From an uncultured Clostridia bacterium (lineage in GTDB: Bacteria > Bacillota > Clostridia > Christensenellales > UBA1242), in contig CANQDP010000004.1 of the NCBI GenBank assembly GCA_947593585.1, positions 33,201-97,200 of the forward strand: a stretch of DNA of 64,000 nt. Direction: 5' to 3'. Below the pieces are notes generated by a model, which was not told the DNA's origin, searched no databases, and saw only the letters and a program-made list of their open reading frames with translations. The position numbers were made by a program, and so were the translations under genes. Shown here in pieces: positions 1 through 10,645 of the stretch. How positions within the stretch are numbered: position 1 is the first letter of the stretch; every line of letters starts with the position of its first letter.

Positions 1-713
1 GCCTCATCAACGGCTATTAGTCTATCCGCATCGCCATCAAATGCAAATCCAATTTTATGCTCGCGAGAGCAAATCGAGCGCAAAAATTCTATGTGAGTGC
101 AGCCGGCATTTAGGTTGATATTTTTGCCGTCATGTCGCTGGTTGATGATTTTATTTGTGGGGAAAACGAATTTTGCAATTTCGCTCGCTCCACCAAAAGC
201 ACAGTCGATAACGCACGGCAGATTGCTCTTTTTTATTGACTTTAAAAATTTTATATATTCCGCTTTTAAGTTTTCTTTGTTTTTAGCGGTGGCATAGTTG
301 ATTTTAAATGAAAATTTTTTATCCATAAACCGCTCAATCTCTTGCTCAACTTGCTCACTTATTTTTTCTCCCAATTCATTGAAAAATTTTATCCCATTAT
401 ATTCATGCGGGTTGTGAGATGCGCTTATCATCATAGATAACGGATAACCGAACTTGTGCGTTAAATATGCAAGAGCAGGGCTGGTGCAAACACCAATGTT
501 GTGCACCTCAATTCCGTGCTTTAAGAGTGTGGATTGCATTATAGATAAAATCCAATCGCTAGAAATTCTGCTGTCGTTGCCCACCAAAAGCACTCGCTTT
601 AATTTGTGAGTGTCATAAAATTTCACCAACGCCTTGCCAACCTTATTTATTAAATGTTGGGTGAAAGTTTTCCCAGCAATCCCCCTTATTCCGTCCGTTC
701 CAAAATATTTCAT
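1..713 (-). CDS. glmM: Phosphoglucosamine mutase / phosphomannomutase (partial, runs off left edge)
   Basis: Reverse strand translates as MKYFGTDGIRGIAGKTF...VLLVGNDSRIS...ISASHNPHEYNGIKFFNELGE...; DGDADR metal loop near the window edge. Confidence 0.9.
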   Translation of the reverse strand, partial: MKYFGTDGIRGIAGKTFTQHLINKVGKALVKFYDTHKLKRVLLVGNDSRISSDWILSIMQSTLLKHGIEVHNIGVCTSPALAYLTHKFGYPLSMMISASHNPHEYNGIKFFNELGEKISEQVEQEIERFMDKKFSFKINYATAKNKENLKAEYIKFLKSIKKSNLPCVIDCAFGGASEIAKFVFPTNKIINQRHDGKNINLNAGCTHIEFLRSICSREHKIGFAFDGDADRLIAVDE

Positions 714-894
714 AAAATTAAATATGAAAAAATCAAAAAGTTTGTTATCTTCGCCCATCTATTCATCGGGTTTTGCCATTGCGCTTTATTTTTACTTCTC
801 AATTTATTAAAAATAGGTGCAATGAGCCAAAAAATTGCAAAAATTTTGAAAATAATCAGTTGCATTTTTTTTTGCTTTGATATACAATGAAATT

Positions 895-1701
895 ATGAAA
901 TCTTATAGCATTCCGCCGTCAGGTTTTACTATCTTTGGCTTTGAAATCGCATTTTATGGTGTGATAATTTCTTTTGCCATGCTTTTGGGCATAATAATTG
1001 CATGTGTGCTAGCAAAAAGGCGGGGCATAAAGAGTGATGACATCATTCTTCTGGCAATTATATGTCTGCCACTTGCCATTATCGGTGCGCGATTATATTA
1101 TTTCATATTCTATGGCGTTTCCTTTAAAGAGTTCTTCAATTTTAAAGATGGCGGGCTTGCCATTTTGGGCGGGGTGATTGGTGGCATAGTTGGTGTGTTA
1201 ATCTTCTGTGCAATTAAGCGAAACTTTAAGATTTTGATAGACATTTTCGATATTTGCGTGCCTGCGCTAATATTGGGGCAGGCAATAGGCAGAGTGGGTT
1301 GCTTTTTCTCACAATGCTGCTATGGCAGTGTGGTTACAAATCCAGACCTGCAATGGTTTCCTTTTGCTATGAAGGTGGAAACTTATGTTGGCTCGGGGGT
1401 TTACACTTGGCGTTTGGCCACAAATTTATATGAAAGCCTATGGAATTTGGTTGGCTTTGCGCTAATCTTAATCGTCTTTTTAAAGTGTAAGCAAAAAGTT
1501 ATCCCAACTGCCACATATCTTGTTTGGTATGGGCTCGGTCGGGCAATAATAGAAGGTATAAGGGGCGATAGCCTGTTTATAGGCAATTCAAATGTTCGTG
1601 TTTCGCAAATGGTGAGCATCTTAATGCTAATCATAGGCGCATCAATCTTGATTTATAAATTGATAAGGTCGATTTTAAAAAGAAAACAAAAAAATAGTTA
1701 A
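895..1701 (+). CDS. lgt: Prolipoprotein diacylglyceryl transferase
   Basis: Multi-TM protein with ...GARLYYFIFY...GGLAILGGVIGG...GQAIGRVGCFFSQCCYG...; ORF track start is a TTG at 877, first ATG at 895. Confidence 0.92.
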   Translation: MKSYSIPPSGFTIFGFEIAFYGVIISFAMLLGIIIACVLAKRRGIKSDDIILLAIICLPLAIIGARLYYFIFYGVSFKEFFNFKDGGLAILGGVIGGIVGVLIFCAIKRNFKILIDIFDICVPALILGQAIGRVGCFFSQCCYGSVVTNPDLQWFPFAMKVETYVGSGVYTWRLATNLYESLWNLVGFALILIVFLKCKQKVIPTATYLVWYGLGRAIIEGIRGDSLFIGNSNVRVSQMVSILMLIIGASILIYKLIRSILKRKQKNS

Positions 1702-1713
1702 AAGGAGCAAGCC

Positions 1714-2211
1714 TTGGGCAAAAAATCTAAAATCTTATATTATTCAGTGTTGATTGTGAATGTTGTGTGCTTCATTCTAGATTTGTTGCCTATCAATTTT
1801 CCTTTTTTCCGCATTAGTTTTGCCGTGTCGCTCATGCTTATTGGCATTTTGTTAATTGTTCGTGCTTTTTCGCTAAAACTAGACAGTTCTATGTTTATAG
1901 GCATAGTCCTTCTGCTTTGCGGAATTTTAAATTTTGTGCTATACTTTGGTCAAACAAAGGGTGGTTGGCAAGTTTCACAATTTTGGCCATACTATTTGTT
2001 TGCAGTGGCGGCAGCGAGCCTATTCACAGGGCTATACTTTAAAGATAAGTTTCAATTAAAATTATTTTTCTTGTTTTTAGGCTTTGGGCTTATCACCTTG
2101 CTGTTTGTGCAAAAGATTATTAATCTTTGGTGGATGATTGGCTTGCTCGTTGGCTGGTTTATTTTATACTTTGTGTTTAACATAATTAAAGGGAGAAAGA
2201 AAAATGGATAA
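1714..2211 (+). CDS. Hypothetical multi-TM membrane protein
   Basis: ORF with AAGGAG upstream of a TTG start; several hydrophobic segments. Confidence 0.6.
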   Translation: MGKKSKILYYSVLIVNVVCFILDLLPINFPFFRISFAVSLMLIGILLIVRAFSLKLDSSMFIGIVLLLCGILNFVLYFGQTKGGWQVSQFWPYYLFAVAAASLFTGLYFKDKFQLKLFFLFLGFGLITLLFVQKIINLWWMIGLLVGWFILYFVFNIIKGRKKNG

Positions 2212-2812
2212 GAATGTAGATAACAACGCAAAAATCGCCGAGTTGCAGGCCACCATTGCCGAGCAACGCGCCACAATTTCACGCCTGCGCGCGATTGTGG
2301 AAGATTATAAAAATAAAGAGCAGTCAATTTCTAGCGCAATTATTGCCAGCATGGAGCACGCAAATCAACTTGAAGCCAGCCGCAAAAAACTTTATCTTTT
2401 GGATATTCAGCGCAGCAGGTTGATGTATCTAAGAATGGAGCAAATTATCAACGAACTTTATTTGCGCTATCCAGAGCTTAAAAATGACGCCAAATTAAAA
2501 GACATGAGCGAAAAATTTAAAACACTCGTTTATAGCAATCTTAACGCCAACCCAAAAGAGCCGGCGGTGGACATGAAAAAGCAAGTTGTGGTTGACGACC
2601 CAATCAAAAAACTTCTTCACAACATTATCAACTGCTTTGATAGCAAATCAGTGGGCGGAGATGTTAAGCGTGGCGGCCCAACGGACGATTTGTTAAACAA
2701 TGTCTCGTCAAGTGGCTTTGATTTCAACGAGGCGCTTCATCCAAACATGGAATTGGAAGAAATTTTAAAAGTGTTCAATCTTGGTGGAAATAGTGGAGCA
2801 GGCAACAAGTAA
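2204..2812 (+). CDS. Hypothetical coiled-coil protein
   Basis: N-terminal heptad-like segment (IAELQATIAEQRATISRLRAIVEDYK); overlaps the upstream ORF by 8 nt; RBS gggagaaag. Confidence 0.6.
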   Translation: MDKNVDNNAKIAELQATIAEQRATISRLRAIVEDYKNKEQSISSAIIASMEHANQLEASRKKLYLLDIQRSRLMYLRMEQIINELYLRYPELKNDAKLKDMSEKFKTLVYSNLNANPKEPAVDMKKQVVVDDPIKKLLHNIINCFDSKSVGGDVKRGGPTDDLLNNVSSSGFDFNEALHPNMELEEILKVFNLGGNSGAGNK

Positions 2813-2818
2813 GCAACA

Positions 2819-2843
2819 ATAAAGGCGGCAAGCCTTTTTTGTT
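2819..2843 (+). terminator. Rho-independent terminator
   Basis: aaaGGCggcaaGCCttttttg. Confidence 0.6.
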
Positions 2844-2934
2844 TGGAAAGCGTCAAAGCAATAAAACTTTTTAAAAAATAAAAAAAATAATTGACAAACA
2901 ATTTGTTTGGTGATAAAATAAATTTATCTTTAAA

Positions 2935-3150
2935 GCGTTGACGGAAAGAGTAGCATGGGAAATGGCTCAAAGTGAAATAAGGATAGTGAGAACTTATTAG
3001 CGCAGCCCTTGTGAAAGACGCTCCTGAGCTTTATGGTTTGCCCTCCAATAAGGGCGCAAAATTAAGTGGCTGAAAAGCAAATTAGGTGGCACCGCGGGTT
3101 TTATATAATTCGTCCTAATGATTAAGCATTTTGCTTATCATGGGGCGATT
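2935..3150 (+). promoter_or_regulatory. T-box leader (specifier GAC, Asp) upstream of aspS-asnS
   Basis: T-box sequence AGGTGGCACCGCGG near 3087; specifier context gtgaaaGACgctcctgagc (GAC at 3017-3019); terminator TCGTCCTAATGATTAAGC/GCTTATCATGGGGCGA + T6. Confidence 0.9.
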
Positions 3151-3192
3151 TTTTGTTGCCTAGCAATTTGCGAGAATAAAAAGGGAGAAAAT

Positions 3193-4929
3193 ATGAGCAT
3201 TTCAGTGAACAAATATAGGTCGGTTGATTGTGGCAGTTTGCGTTTAACCGACGCCGGCAAAAAAGAAACTCTCGCCGGTTTTGTGGACACAATTAGGAAA
3301 TTAGGAGGCATCACATTCGTTGTGCTGAGAGATTTCTATGGCAAAACTCAGGTCATTTTGCCTGAAAATCTTTCAATAGAATTAAATAAAGAAGATGTTA
3401 TTTCGGTAAGCGGACTAGTGCGTGAGCGTTCAAGCAAAAACCCAAATATGCCCACGGGTGATATTGAGTTGGTGGCGGAAAAAATTGAGATTTTGGGCAA
3501 GTGCGAAAATGTGCTTCCTTTTGAAATCAAATCTAGCCAAGATGTCAATGAAGATTTGCGCTTAAAATATCGCTATCTAGATTTGCGTGCGGACTATAAT
3601 AAAAATATGTTGCAACTGCGCAGCGACTTAATGCTCTATGTCCGCAACTTTATGAATAAACTCGGCTTTTTGGAGGTGCAAACTCCAATTTTAACTGCGT
3701 CTAGCCCAGAGGGTGCACGAGATTTCCTTGTGCCTTCGCGTTTAAATCCGGGCAAGTTTTATGCGCTTCCGCAAGCACCTCAGCAGTTTAAGCAACTTTT
3801 AATGACTAGCGGTGTGGATAAATATTTCCAAATTGCCCCTTGTTTTAGAGATGAAGATGCGCGTGCCGATAGGTCGCCAACCGAGTTTTATCAAATAGAT
3901 ATGGAAATGGCTTTTGCCACGCAAGAAGATGTGTTTAAGGTCATTGAAGATTTATATGCTGGCATATTTGAGAAGTTTGCCGGCAAGCGTCCAAAAACGC
4001 CTTTTGCTCGATTGACTTATGAAGAGGCTATTCGAGATTATTGCAGCGATAAGCCAGACCTTAGAAATCCGCTCAAAGTTTATGACGCCACAGAAATCTT
4101 TAAAGATAGTGCTTTTAATGCTTTTAGGGGCAATGTGATTAAAGCAATCAAGGCAAATTGCGGTGAGAAGGGCAGAAAGTTTTATGACGCCCTGACCGAG
4201 TTTTTAAAGGGCAGAGAGGCAAAAGGCCTTGCTTATGTGCATGTGAATGAAAACTTAGAGTTTGAAACGGGCATTAGCAAATTTATCACACCTGAAGAAA
4301 AACAAAAGTTGAATAACCTATTGCACTTTGAGAAAAACGACACGATTTTCTTTGTGGCAGATAGCAAAGATAAGGTCATAAAATTTGCCGATGTGTTAAG
4401 GCAAGAGTTGGGCAAACGCCTAGAATTAATTGATAATGATGCTTATAACTTTGTTTGGATTGTCGATTTCCCTTTCTACGAACTTGACGATGAAGGCAAC
4501 ATCGCTTTCTCTCACAATCCATTTAGTTTGCCTCAGGCAGATATAGAGGAGGTTAAGCGCAATCCACTTCAAGCCAAGGCTTATCAATATGATTTGGTCA
4601 TAAATGGATATGAAAGTTTGTCTGGTGCGGTGCGCAATCATAGGCCAGACTATATGGTGGAGTTGTTTAAACTCGCCGGCTATGATAAATCGGTGGTGGA
4701 AAACAAATTCCCAGCGCTCTATAACGCATTCTCTTATGGTGCGCCACCTCATTGCGGTGCGGGTGCGGGTTTTGATAGACTTATGATGCTTCTAACTCAC
4801 AATGAGTTTATTCGCGATGTAATTGCCTTCCCAATGAATAAAAATGGTTGCGACCCACTCACAAACGCACCAAACACGGTTGACGAAAAACTCTTAAAAG
4901 ATGTCCATATTAAATTAATTAAAGAATAA
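3193..4929 (+). CDS. aspS: Aspartyl-tRNA synthetase (bacterial type)
   Basis: ...[31 protein letters not shown]...[22 protein letters not shown]...[16 protein letters not shown] at 3193 with RBS gggaga. The ORF-track start at 3118 lies inside the T-box terminator. Confidence 0.95.
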   Translation: MSISVNKYRSVDCGSLRLTDAGKKETLAGFVDTIRKLGGITFVVLRDFYGKTQVILPENLSIELNKEDVISVSGLVRERSSKNPNMPTGDIELVAEKIEILGKCENVLPFEIKSSQDVNEDLRLKYRYLDLRADYNKNMLQLRSDLMLYVRNFMNKLGFLEVQTPILTASSPEGARDFLVPSRLNPGKFYALPQAPQQFKQLLMTSGVDKYFQIAPCFRDEDARADRSPTEFYQIDMEMAFATQEDVFKVIEDLYAGIFEKFAGKRPKTPFARLTYEEAIRDYCSDKPDLRNPLKVYDATEIFKDSAFNAFRGNVIKAIKANCGEKGRKFYDALTEFLKGREAKGLAYVHVNENLEFETGISKFITPEEKQKLNNLLHFEKNDTIFFVADSKDKVIKFADVLRQELGKRLELIDNDAYNFVWIVDFPFYELDDEGNIAFSHNPFSLPQADIEEVKRNPLQAKAYQYDLVINGYESLSGAVRNHRPDYMVELFKLAGYDKSVVENKFPALYNAFSYGAPPHCGAGAGFDRLMMLLTHNEFIRDVIAFPMNKNGCDPLTNAPNTVDEKLLKDVHIKLIKE

Positions 4930-4939
4930 AGGAGAGATT

Positions 4940-6325
4940 ATGAAACGCATTGAAATTAAAGATTTGCAAAAGAAATTTAAAGATTATGCAAACAAAAAAA
5001 TCACTGTCTGCGGCTGGGCGCGCACGATTAGAGATAGCAAAAACATTGCCTTTGTTGAGTTGAATGACGGTGCATTTAAAAGCGTGCAAATCGTTGTGGA
5101 GAAAGAAAAACTTAAAAATTATGATGAAGTTGTTAAGCAAAATGTGGGCGCATCTTTTTGCGTTGAGGGCGTCTTGCTCCTAACTCCAAATGCGCAGCAA
5201 CCATTTGAAATAAACGCCACAAAGGTGGAAGTGTTGGGCGAGAGTGCCACCGATTATCCGCTTCAAAAAAAGCGCCACACGGTTGAATTTTTGCGCACAA
5301 TCCCCACAATTAGAGCGCGCGGCAATTTGTTTAACGCCGTGTTTAGAATTCGCTCGGTTTCCGCTTTTGCAATTCACAAATTTTTCAACGAGCGCAATTT
5401 TGTGTATGTCCACACGCCAATTATCACTTCTAACGACTGCGAAGGAGCAGGCGATATGTTTCAAGTCACCACACTTGATTTAGACAAGGTGGCGAAGTCA
5501 GGCAAAGTGGATTATTCAAAAGATTTCTTTGGCAAAAAGGTGTCGCTCACAGTGTCCGGCCAACTGCATGAAGAAACAATCACCCACGCTTTTGGCAAAA
5601 CTTACACCTTTGGTCCAACTTTTAGAGCGGAAAACTCAAACACCACTCGCCACGCTGCAGAATTCTGGATGATGGAGCCAGAAATCTGTTTTTGCGACCT
5701 AAACGAACTTATGGATAACGAAGAAGAGATGGTTAAATATGTTATCAACTATGTGATGAAAGAATGCCCAGACGAATTAGAATTTTTAAATAAGTTCGTG
5801 GACACAGGCCTAATCGCCCGCCTAAAAAACATTGTGGAAAATGATTTTGTCCGCCTAGATTACACAGATGCAATAAAGCAACTTGAAAAAGTTAAGGATA
5901 GGTTCACATTCCCTGTTAAATGGGGCGTGGATTTGCAAAGCGAACATGAAAGATATTTAACCGAAGAGGTTTATAAAAAGCCTGTGTTCTTAAAGAATTA
6001 TCCAAAAGAGATAAAGGCCTTCTATATGCGCCAAAATGATGATGGCAAAACGGTGGCGGCTGTTGACCTGCTCGTGCCGGGCATTGGCGAATTGATTGGA
6101 GGCAGTCAGCGTGAGGAGAGGTTAGATAAATTATTAAATAGAATTCACGAGTTAGGGCTTAAAGAGGAAGATTATCAGTGGTATCTGGACACTCGCCGCT
6201 ATGGCACAAATGTGCACTCTGGCTATGGCTTGGGCTTTGAGCGTATGGTTATGTATCTCACAGGCATTAGCAACATTCGTGATGTGGAATTCTTCCCTCG
6301 CACGGTTGGCTCAATTCAAGGCTAA
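4940..6325 (+). CDS. asnS: Asparaginyl-tRNA synthetase
   Basis: N-terminal OB fold [62 protein letters not shown]. Confidence 0.95.
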   Translation: MKRIEIKDLQKKFKDYANKKITVCGWARTIRDSKNIAFVELNDGAFKSVQIVVEKEKLKNYDEVVKQNVGASFCVEGVLLLTPNAQQPFEINATKVEVLGESATDYPLQKKRHTVEFLRTIPTIRARGNLFNAVFRIRSVSAFAIHKFFNERNFVYVHTPIITSNDCEGAGDMFQVTTLDLDKVAKSGKVDYSKDFFGKKVSLTVSGQLHEETITHAFGKTYTFGPTFRAENSNTTRHAAEFWMMEPEICFCDLNELMDNEEEMVKYVINYVMKECPDELEFLNKFVDTGLIARLKNIVENDFVRLDYTDAIKQLEKVKDRFTFPVKWGVDLQSEHERYLTEEVYKKPVFLKNYPKEIKAFYMRQNDDGKTVAAVDLLVPGIGELIGGSQREERLDKLLNRIHELGLKEEDYQWYLDTRRYGTNVHSGYGLGFERMVMYLTGISNIRDVEFFPRTVGSIQG

Positions 6326-6326
6326 A

Positions 6327-6354
6327 AAGAAGATGCGTTCAGCATCTTTTTTTG
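6327..6354 (+). terminator. Rho-independent terminator after asnS
   Basis: AAGATGCgttcaGCATCTTTTTTTG. Confidence 0.8.
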
Positions 6355-6430
6355 TTTCAAACAAACAGATTTCATTAAAAAGTCATATTTGTTCGCTCGC
6401 AATCATAAGTTAGGTTAGATTGGAGGAGAA

Positions 6431-7909
6431 ATGGAAAAGAATTCTAGCATCTATCTTGACATTGCAAAGCGAACAAATGGAGATGTTTATATCGGTGTTG
6501 TCGGCCCGGTGAGGTGCGGCAAATCCACTTTTATTCAAAAGTTTATTCAAAATTTTGTGCTAGGCAACATCACAAATAAGCACGACCGCGAGCGTGCGAA
6601 TGATGAACTTCCGCAAGCGAGTGAGGGCGCAATGGTGATGACCACAAAGCCTCAGTTTGTGCCGGCTGAGGCAGTGCGCGTGAAAATTGGCAACGCAAAT
6701 ATGTCTGTTCGCCTAATTGATTGTGTTGGTTTTATGGTGGACGGTGCAACGGGTGCGGACGAAAACGGAAAGCCTCGCTTGGTCAAAACCCCATGGAATG
6801 AAGAGCCAATTCCGTTTGCACAAGCGGCAGTTATCGGCACGGAAAAGGTGATAAATGAGCATTCCACAATAGCCCTAGCAATCACCACAGATGGCAGTTT
6901 CACAAACATTCCGCGCAAAAATTATGTGGAAGCAGAAAGGCGCACTGTCAAGCAGTTGAAAGAAACAGGCAAACCATTCGCGATAGTTTTAAACACCGCA
7001 AACCCAACTGACGAAAAAACGCTTTCGCTTGCACAAGATTTATGTGAAGAATATGCTTCACCTGTTATCCCTGTGAATGTAAATGAATTGAAAAAGGAAG
7101 ATGTGGATAAAATCATGGCAGAAATTTTAAAAGAATTTCCACTTGAAGTGGTAAACATAAAAATGCCAAGGTGGTTAAAACCGCTAGATGTTTCGCACCC
7201 AATCATAAAGGAAATTTTAGATTCTGTTTCGAGTGCGATAGATGAAGTTTCTAAGATAGGCGATTATAATTCAAACAAAATTCTCTTTGAAAATAGCGAA
7301 AACTTTGAGCCAATTTTAAATAGCAGCATAGAGATGGGCACAGGCGAAGTAACTTTCGACATAGTGGCAAAAGAAGGTTTGTTTTATAAAGTGCTTTCTG
7401 GTGAGTGCGGAATGGAAATCAAAGACGATTTCGAGCTCGTTAATTGCCTTAAAAACTTAACTAGTGCAAAAGCCAAGTATGATAAAATTTCTCAGGCGCT
7501 AGACCAAGTGAACGAAACTGGCTACGGCATTGTGATTCCAACCATTGATGAAATGGAATTAAAAGAGCCCGAAATTGTGCGCTCTGCAGGCAAGTGTGGC
7601 ATAAAACTTAAAGCGAGTGCACCTAGTTTGCACATAATGAAAGTGGATGTGGAAACGGAAGTTAGCCCAATCATGGGAGGCTATGAGCAGAGCGAAGATT
7701 TAATCAAATATTTAATGCAAGAGTTTGAAAATAATCCTCAAGGAATATACAAAACGAATATGTTTGGCAAATCACTTGAAAGTTTGGTAAACGAAGGTTT
7801 GAATAGCAAACTAACTTCAATGCCTGTTAATCTTCAAAACAAATTAAGAAAAACTCTTTCTCGAATTGTAAATGAAGGCAAGGGCGGAATACTTTGCATT
7901 TTGCTCTAA
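6431..7909 (+). CDS. spoIVA: Stage IV sporulation protein A (SpoIVA ATPase)
   Basis: IYLDIAKRTNGDVYIGVVGPVRCGKSTFIQKFI...VRLIDCVGFMVDGATGADENGKPRLVKTPW...; C-terminus GGILCILL. Confidence 0.95.
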   Translation: MEKNSSIYLDIAKRTNGDVYIGVVGPVRCGKSTFIQKFIQNFVLGNITNKHDRERANDELPQASEGAMVMTTKPQFVPAEAVRVKIGNANMSVRLIDCVGFMVDGATGADENGKPRLVKTPWNEEPIPFAQAAVIGTEKVINEHSTIALAITTDGSFTNIPRKNYVEAERRTVKQLKETGKPFAIVLNTANPTDEKTLSLAQDLCEEYASPVIPVNVNELKKEDVDKIMAEILKEFPLEVVNIKMPRWLKPLDVSHPIIKEILDSVSSAIDEVSKIGDYNSNKILFENSENFEPILNSSIEMGTGEVTFDIVAKEGLFYKVLSGECGMEIKDDFELVNCLKNLTSAKAKYDKISQALDQVNETGYGIVIPTIDEMELKEPEIVRSAGKCGIKLKASAPSLHIMKVDVETEVSPIMGGYEQSEDLIKYLMQEFENNPQGIYKTNMFGKSLESLVNEGLNSKLTSMPVNLQNKLRKTLSRIVNEGKGGILCILL

Positions 7910-7945
7910 AATTAATTATGTTGATTGCTCAACAAAACAATTTTT

Positions 7946-7974
7946 GGTAGCCTCAAAAGGGCTGCCTTTTTCAA
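7946..7974 (+). terminator. Rho-independent terminator after spoIVA
   Basis: GGTAGCCtcaaaagGGCTGCCTTTTT. Confidence 0.65.
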
Positions 7975-8230
7975 AATTGCCTATAATATAGTGCAATGTG
8001 GCGCATTTTGTTTTTTGGATGAACGCAGTTTATAAAAAATGTTTTTTGCTTTTTTAAAAATTTTCGTTTCATTTTTTTATTAGAAAAATCAAAAAAAGTT
8101 TATCATTTTCACTCAAAAATTTAATCAAAAAAAATTTTTTAAAAAATTTTAAAAAAATTGTTAAAATCGTTTGTATTTTTTTAAACAAGGTGATACAATG
8201 TTTTTAGTTACTAACAAAGGGGGAGTGAAT

Positions 8231-9121
8231 ATGGAATTTATTTCGCAAAATTGGTGGTGGATGGTTATAATCTTAGCCGTCATCATTATCGCTCTTATCG
8301 TTGTGCTCATTTTAATGGATCAGCGGGATAAAAAAATTATGTCCGACTTCCAAGAAAAAGTTTTAGCGGTGGAGAGTGAACAAATGGAGGAAAATATTGT
8401 TCCAGAGGCAAAAAATGTACAAAAGGAGGATGAAATGAAAGAAGTACACAAAGCCACTCAGTCAACTGCTAGCGTAACGACTGCAACTGCAAAAGTTGAA
8501 AAGAAAGCTAGCCCAGCTAAGAAAACTGTTGCTAAAAAGCCAGCTGGTAAAACTGTAGCAAAGAAAACTGCTACAAAGGCTCCTGCAACAAAAACCACAA
8601 AAGCTGCTGCAAAGCCAGCAACTAAAACAGCTGCTAAGCCTGCTGCAAAGAAAACAACCACAACTACAACTAAAACAGTAGCAAAGAAACCTGCTACTAA
8701 AACAACCACCACAAAAGCTGCTCCAAAAACCACAAAGAAAGTAACTAAGACCACAACCGTTAAAAAGGTTACAAAGAAAAGTGGTAGTGCAATGGCTGTT
8801 GCAAAATCAACTGTAACAAAGCCAGTTGCAAAGAAAGCACCTGCTGCTCCATCAGTAGCACCTGCAACAAAGGCTTCAAAGCCGGCTGCTAAAGCTGCTG
8901 CAAAGCCAGCAACAAAGACCGCTGCAAAGAAAGCTCCAGCAAAAACTGCTGCTAAGCCTGCAACAAAGTCTTGCGGTTGCAAGAAAGCAGAATGCAAGCC
9001 AGCTCCAAAAGCTGCTGCTAAAGCTCCTGCAAAGAAAGCTCCAGCAAAAGCTGCTGCAAAGCCTGCAACTAAAACTGCTGCTAAGCCAGCTGCAAAGAAA
9101 GCACCTGCAAAAAAGAAGTAA
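8231..9121 (+). CDS. Membrane-anchored Lys/Ala/Thr/Pro-rich (histone H1-like tail) protein
   Basis: MEFISQNWWWMVIILAVIIIALIVVLIL TM segment followed by a ~200-aa AAKPATKTAAKPAAKK-type tail; RBS gggggagtgaat. Confidence 0.8.
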   Translation: MEFISQNWWWMVIILAVIIIALIVVLILMDQRDKKIMSDFQEKVLAVESEQMEENIVPEAKNVQKEDEMKEVHKATQSTASVTTATAKVEKKASPAKKTVAKKPAGKTVAKKTATKAPATKTTKAAAKPATKTAAKPAAKKTTTTTTKTVAKKPATKTTTTKAAPKTTKKVTKTTTVKKVTKKSGSAMAVAKSTVTKPVAKKAPAAPSVAPATKASKPAAKAAAKPATKTAAKKAPAKTAAKPATKSCGCKKAECKPAPKAAAKAPAKKAPAKAAAKPATKTAAKPAAKKAPAKKK

Positions 9122-9122
9122 T

Positions 9123-9153
9123 CAAAAAAACCCTAAATCATTAGGGTTTTTTT
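9123..9153 (+). terminator. Rho-independent terminator
   Basis: aaaaaaaCCCTAAatcaTTAGGGttttttta. Confidence 0.85.
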
Positions 9154-9223
9154 ATGCCTTTTTAGTGCAAATTTTAATCAATCAAAACTTGACTTTTATC
9201 ATTCATTAATTTAAAATAAAAGC

Positions 9224-9760
9224 ATGAGAGTGATTGCAGGAAAATATCGCGGAAAGAAATTGAAAGAATTTGATTTGCCATCCACAAAGCCAACTCTTGA
9301 TAGGGTTAAAGAGGCAATCTTCAACCACATTCAATTTGATGTGTTGGATGCTCGTGTGTTAGACCTTTTTTCTGGCACGGGTGCGTTTGGCATTGAAGCA
9401 ATTTCACGCGGAGCACAGAGCGTGCAGATGATTGAAAATAATGAGCAAGCCGTCAAAATAATTAAAGATAATCTCAAAGGAGTGGAAGGCAACTTCTCAC
9501 TCAAAAAAATTGATGCAATTTCTTATTTGCAAAATTGCACTGAGCAGTTTGACATCATTCTCCTAGACCCTCCATATAAAACCACTCTTGGCACAGATGC
9601 CATAAACATTATTTTAGAAAGAAATTTGCTAGCGGCTCAGGGAATAATTATATTTGAAACAAACAAAGAGCACGAATTTAATTTCGCATATCCTGATTTT
9701 GAAATTCGCAAAAAGCAGTATGGCACAGTTGCCGTCTATAAAATTACAAAATTAAATTAA
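9224..9760 (+). CDS. rsmD: 16S rRNA (guanine(966)-N(2))-methyltransferase
   Basis: MRVIAGKYRGKKL...PTLDRVKEAIFNHI...VLDLFSGTGAFGIEAISRGA...LLDPPYKT. Confidence 0.95.
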   Translation: MRVIAGKYRGKKLKEFDLPSTKPTLDRVKEAIFNHIQFDVLDARVLDLFSGTGAFGIEAISRGAQSVQMIENNEQAVKIIKDNLKGVEGNFSLKKIDAISYLQNCTEQFDIILLDPPYKTTLGTDAINIILERNLLAAQGIIIFETNKEHEFNFAYPDFEIRKKQYGTVAVYKITKLN

Positions 9761-9770
9761 GGAAAATCTT

Positions 9771-10604
9771 ATGAAAGTGCAGCGTTTTAAAAACAAATTG
9801 ATAATAGACAATCCAGCCGATTTCGATGTGGTTCAAACGCTTAATTGCGGGCAGATTTTTCGTTATGTGATTGACGCAAACTCTGCGGTGGTGTTTTCTA
9901 AAGATAAATGTGCAAACATATCTTTTTCTCCTGCAAAAATTGAAATTTTATCAAATGATGTTGATTATTTCTATCATTTTTTTGATTTGGATAGGGACTA
10001 TTCCAAAATAAAACGCACTCTTGAAAAAGATGAATTTTTGCGCCCCGCAATTAAATATGGCTATGGAATAAGAATTTTGAATAACGACCTGTTTGAAATG
10101 ATTGTTAGTTTCATCATCTCAGCAAATAATAATATAGGCAGAATAAAAAAGTCGATAGAATATCTATGCCGGCATTTTGGCAGCAACATGGGCAACTATC
10201 ACGCTTTTCCAACTCTTGCACAATTAAAAAAAGCAAGCGTGAAAGATTATCAGTCCGCAGGCTTGGGTTATAGGGCAGAGCAAATGGCAGAAACAATCTC
10301 GCGTTTGACCGAAAAAGAGATTGAAAGCCTAAATTCTATGACCCCATCCGAGCAACGCAATTTTTTGATTTCTCTAAAAGGTGTTGGCGAGAAGGTGGCA
10401 AATTGCATCATGCTGTTTGGCTTGGGGGTTAAGAGCGTGTTCCCCGTGGACACCTGGATAAATAAAGTTTATAACGCCCTCACAAACACGCAGCAAAAAA
10501 ATCGCAAACTCATCACGGAGGAATTGTACGCTCGTTATGGAGAATTATCCGGCTATGCTCAGCAATATTTCTTTTATTATTATAGGGATAATAAAATCAA
10601 ATAG
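9771..10604 (+). CDS. ogg: 8-oxoguanine DNA glycosylase (OGG family, HhH-GPD)
   Basis: FDVVQTLNCGQIFRY; HhH-GPD LISLKGVGEKVANCIMLFGLGVKSVFPVDTWI. Confidence 0.88.
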   Translation: MKVQRFKNKLIIDNPADFDVVQTLNCGQIFRYVIDANSAVVFSKDKCANISFSPAKIEILSNDVDYFYHFFDLDRDYSKIKRTLEKDEFLRPAIKYGYGIRILNNDLFEMIVSFIISANNNIGRIKKSIEYLCRHFGSNMGNYHAFPTLAQLKKASVKDYQSAGLGYRAEQMAETISRLTEKEIESLNSMTPSEQRNFLISLKGVGEKVANCIMLFGLGVKSVFPVDTWINKVYNALTNTQQKNRKLITEELYARYGELSGYAQQYFFYYYRDNKIK

Positions 10605-10609
10605 AGCAT

Positions 10610-10645
10610 CAAAAAAAGGCATCACTGCCTTTATTTTTTTTGTGC
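10610..10645. terminator. Bidirectional Rho-independent terminator
   Basis: AAAAAAAGGCAtcacTGCCTTTATTTTTTTT between convergent genes. Confidence 0.75.

Noticed and set aside
97-297. 66-aa plus-strand ORF (and 654-890)
   Set aside because: Overlap glmM coding on the minus strand or its upstream region; translations look non-coding.
3118-3192. ORF-track N-terminal extension of aspS
   Set aside because: Overlaps the T-box antiterminator/terminator; the ATG at 3193 has a proper RBS and matches AspRS N-termini.
8458-8997. 179-aa minus-strand ORF rich in A/V/F
   Set aside because: Antisense shadow of the Lys/Ala-rich repeat gene caused by low-complexity codons.
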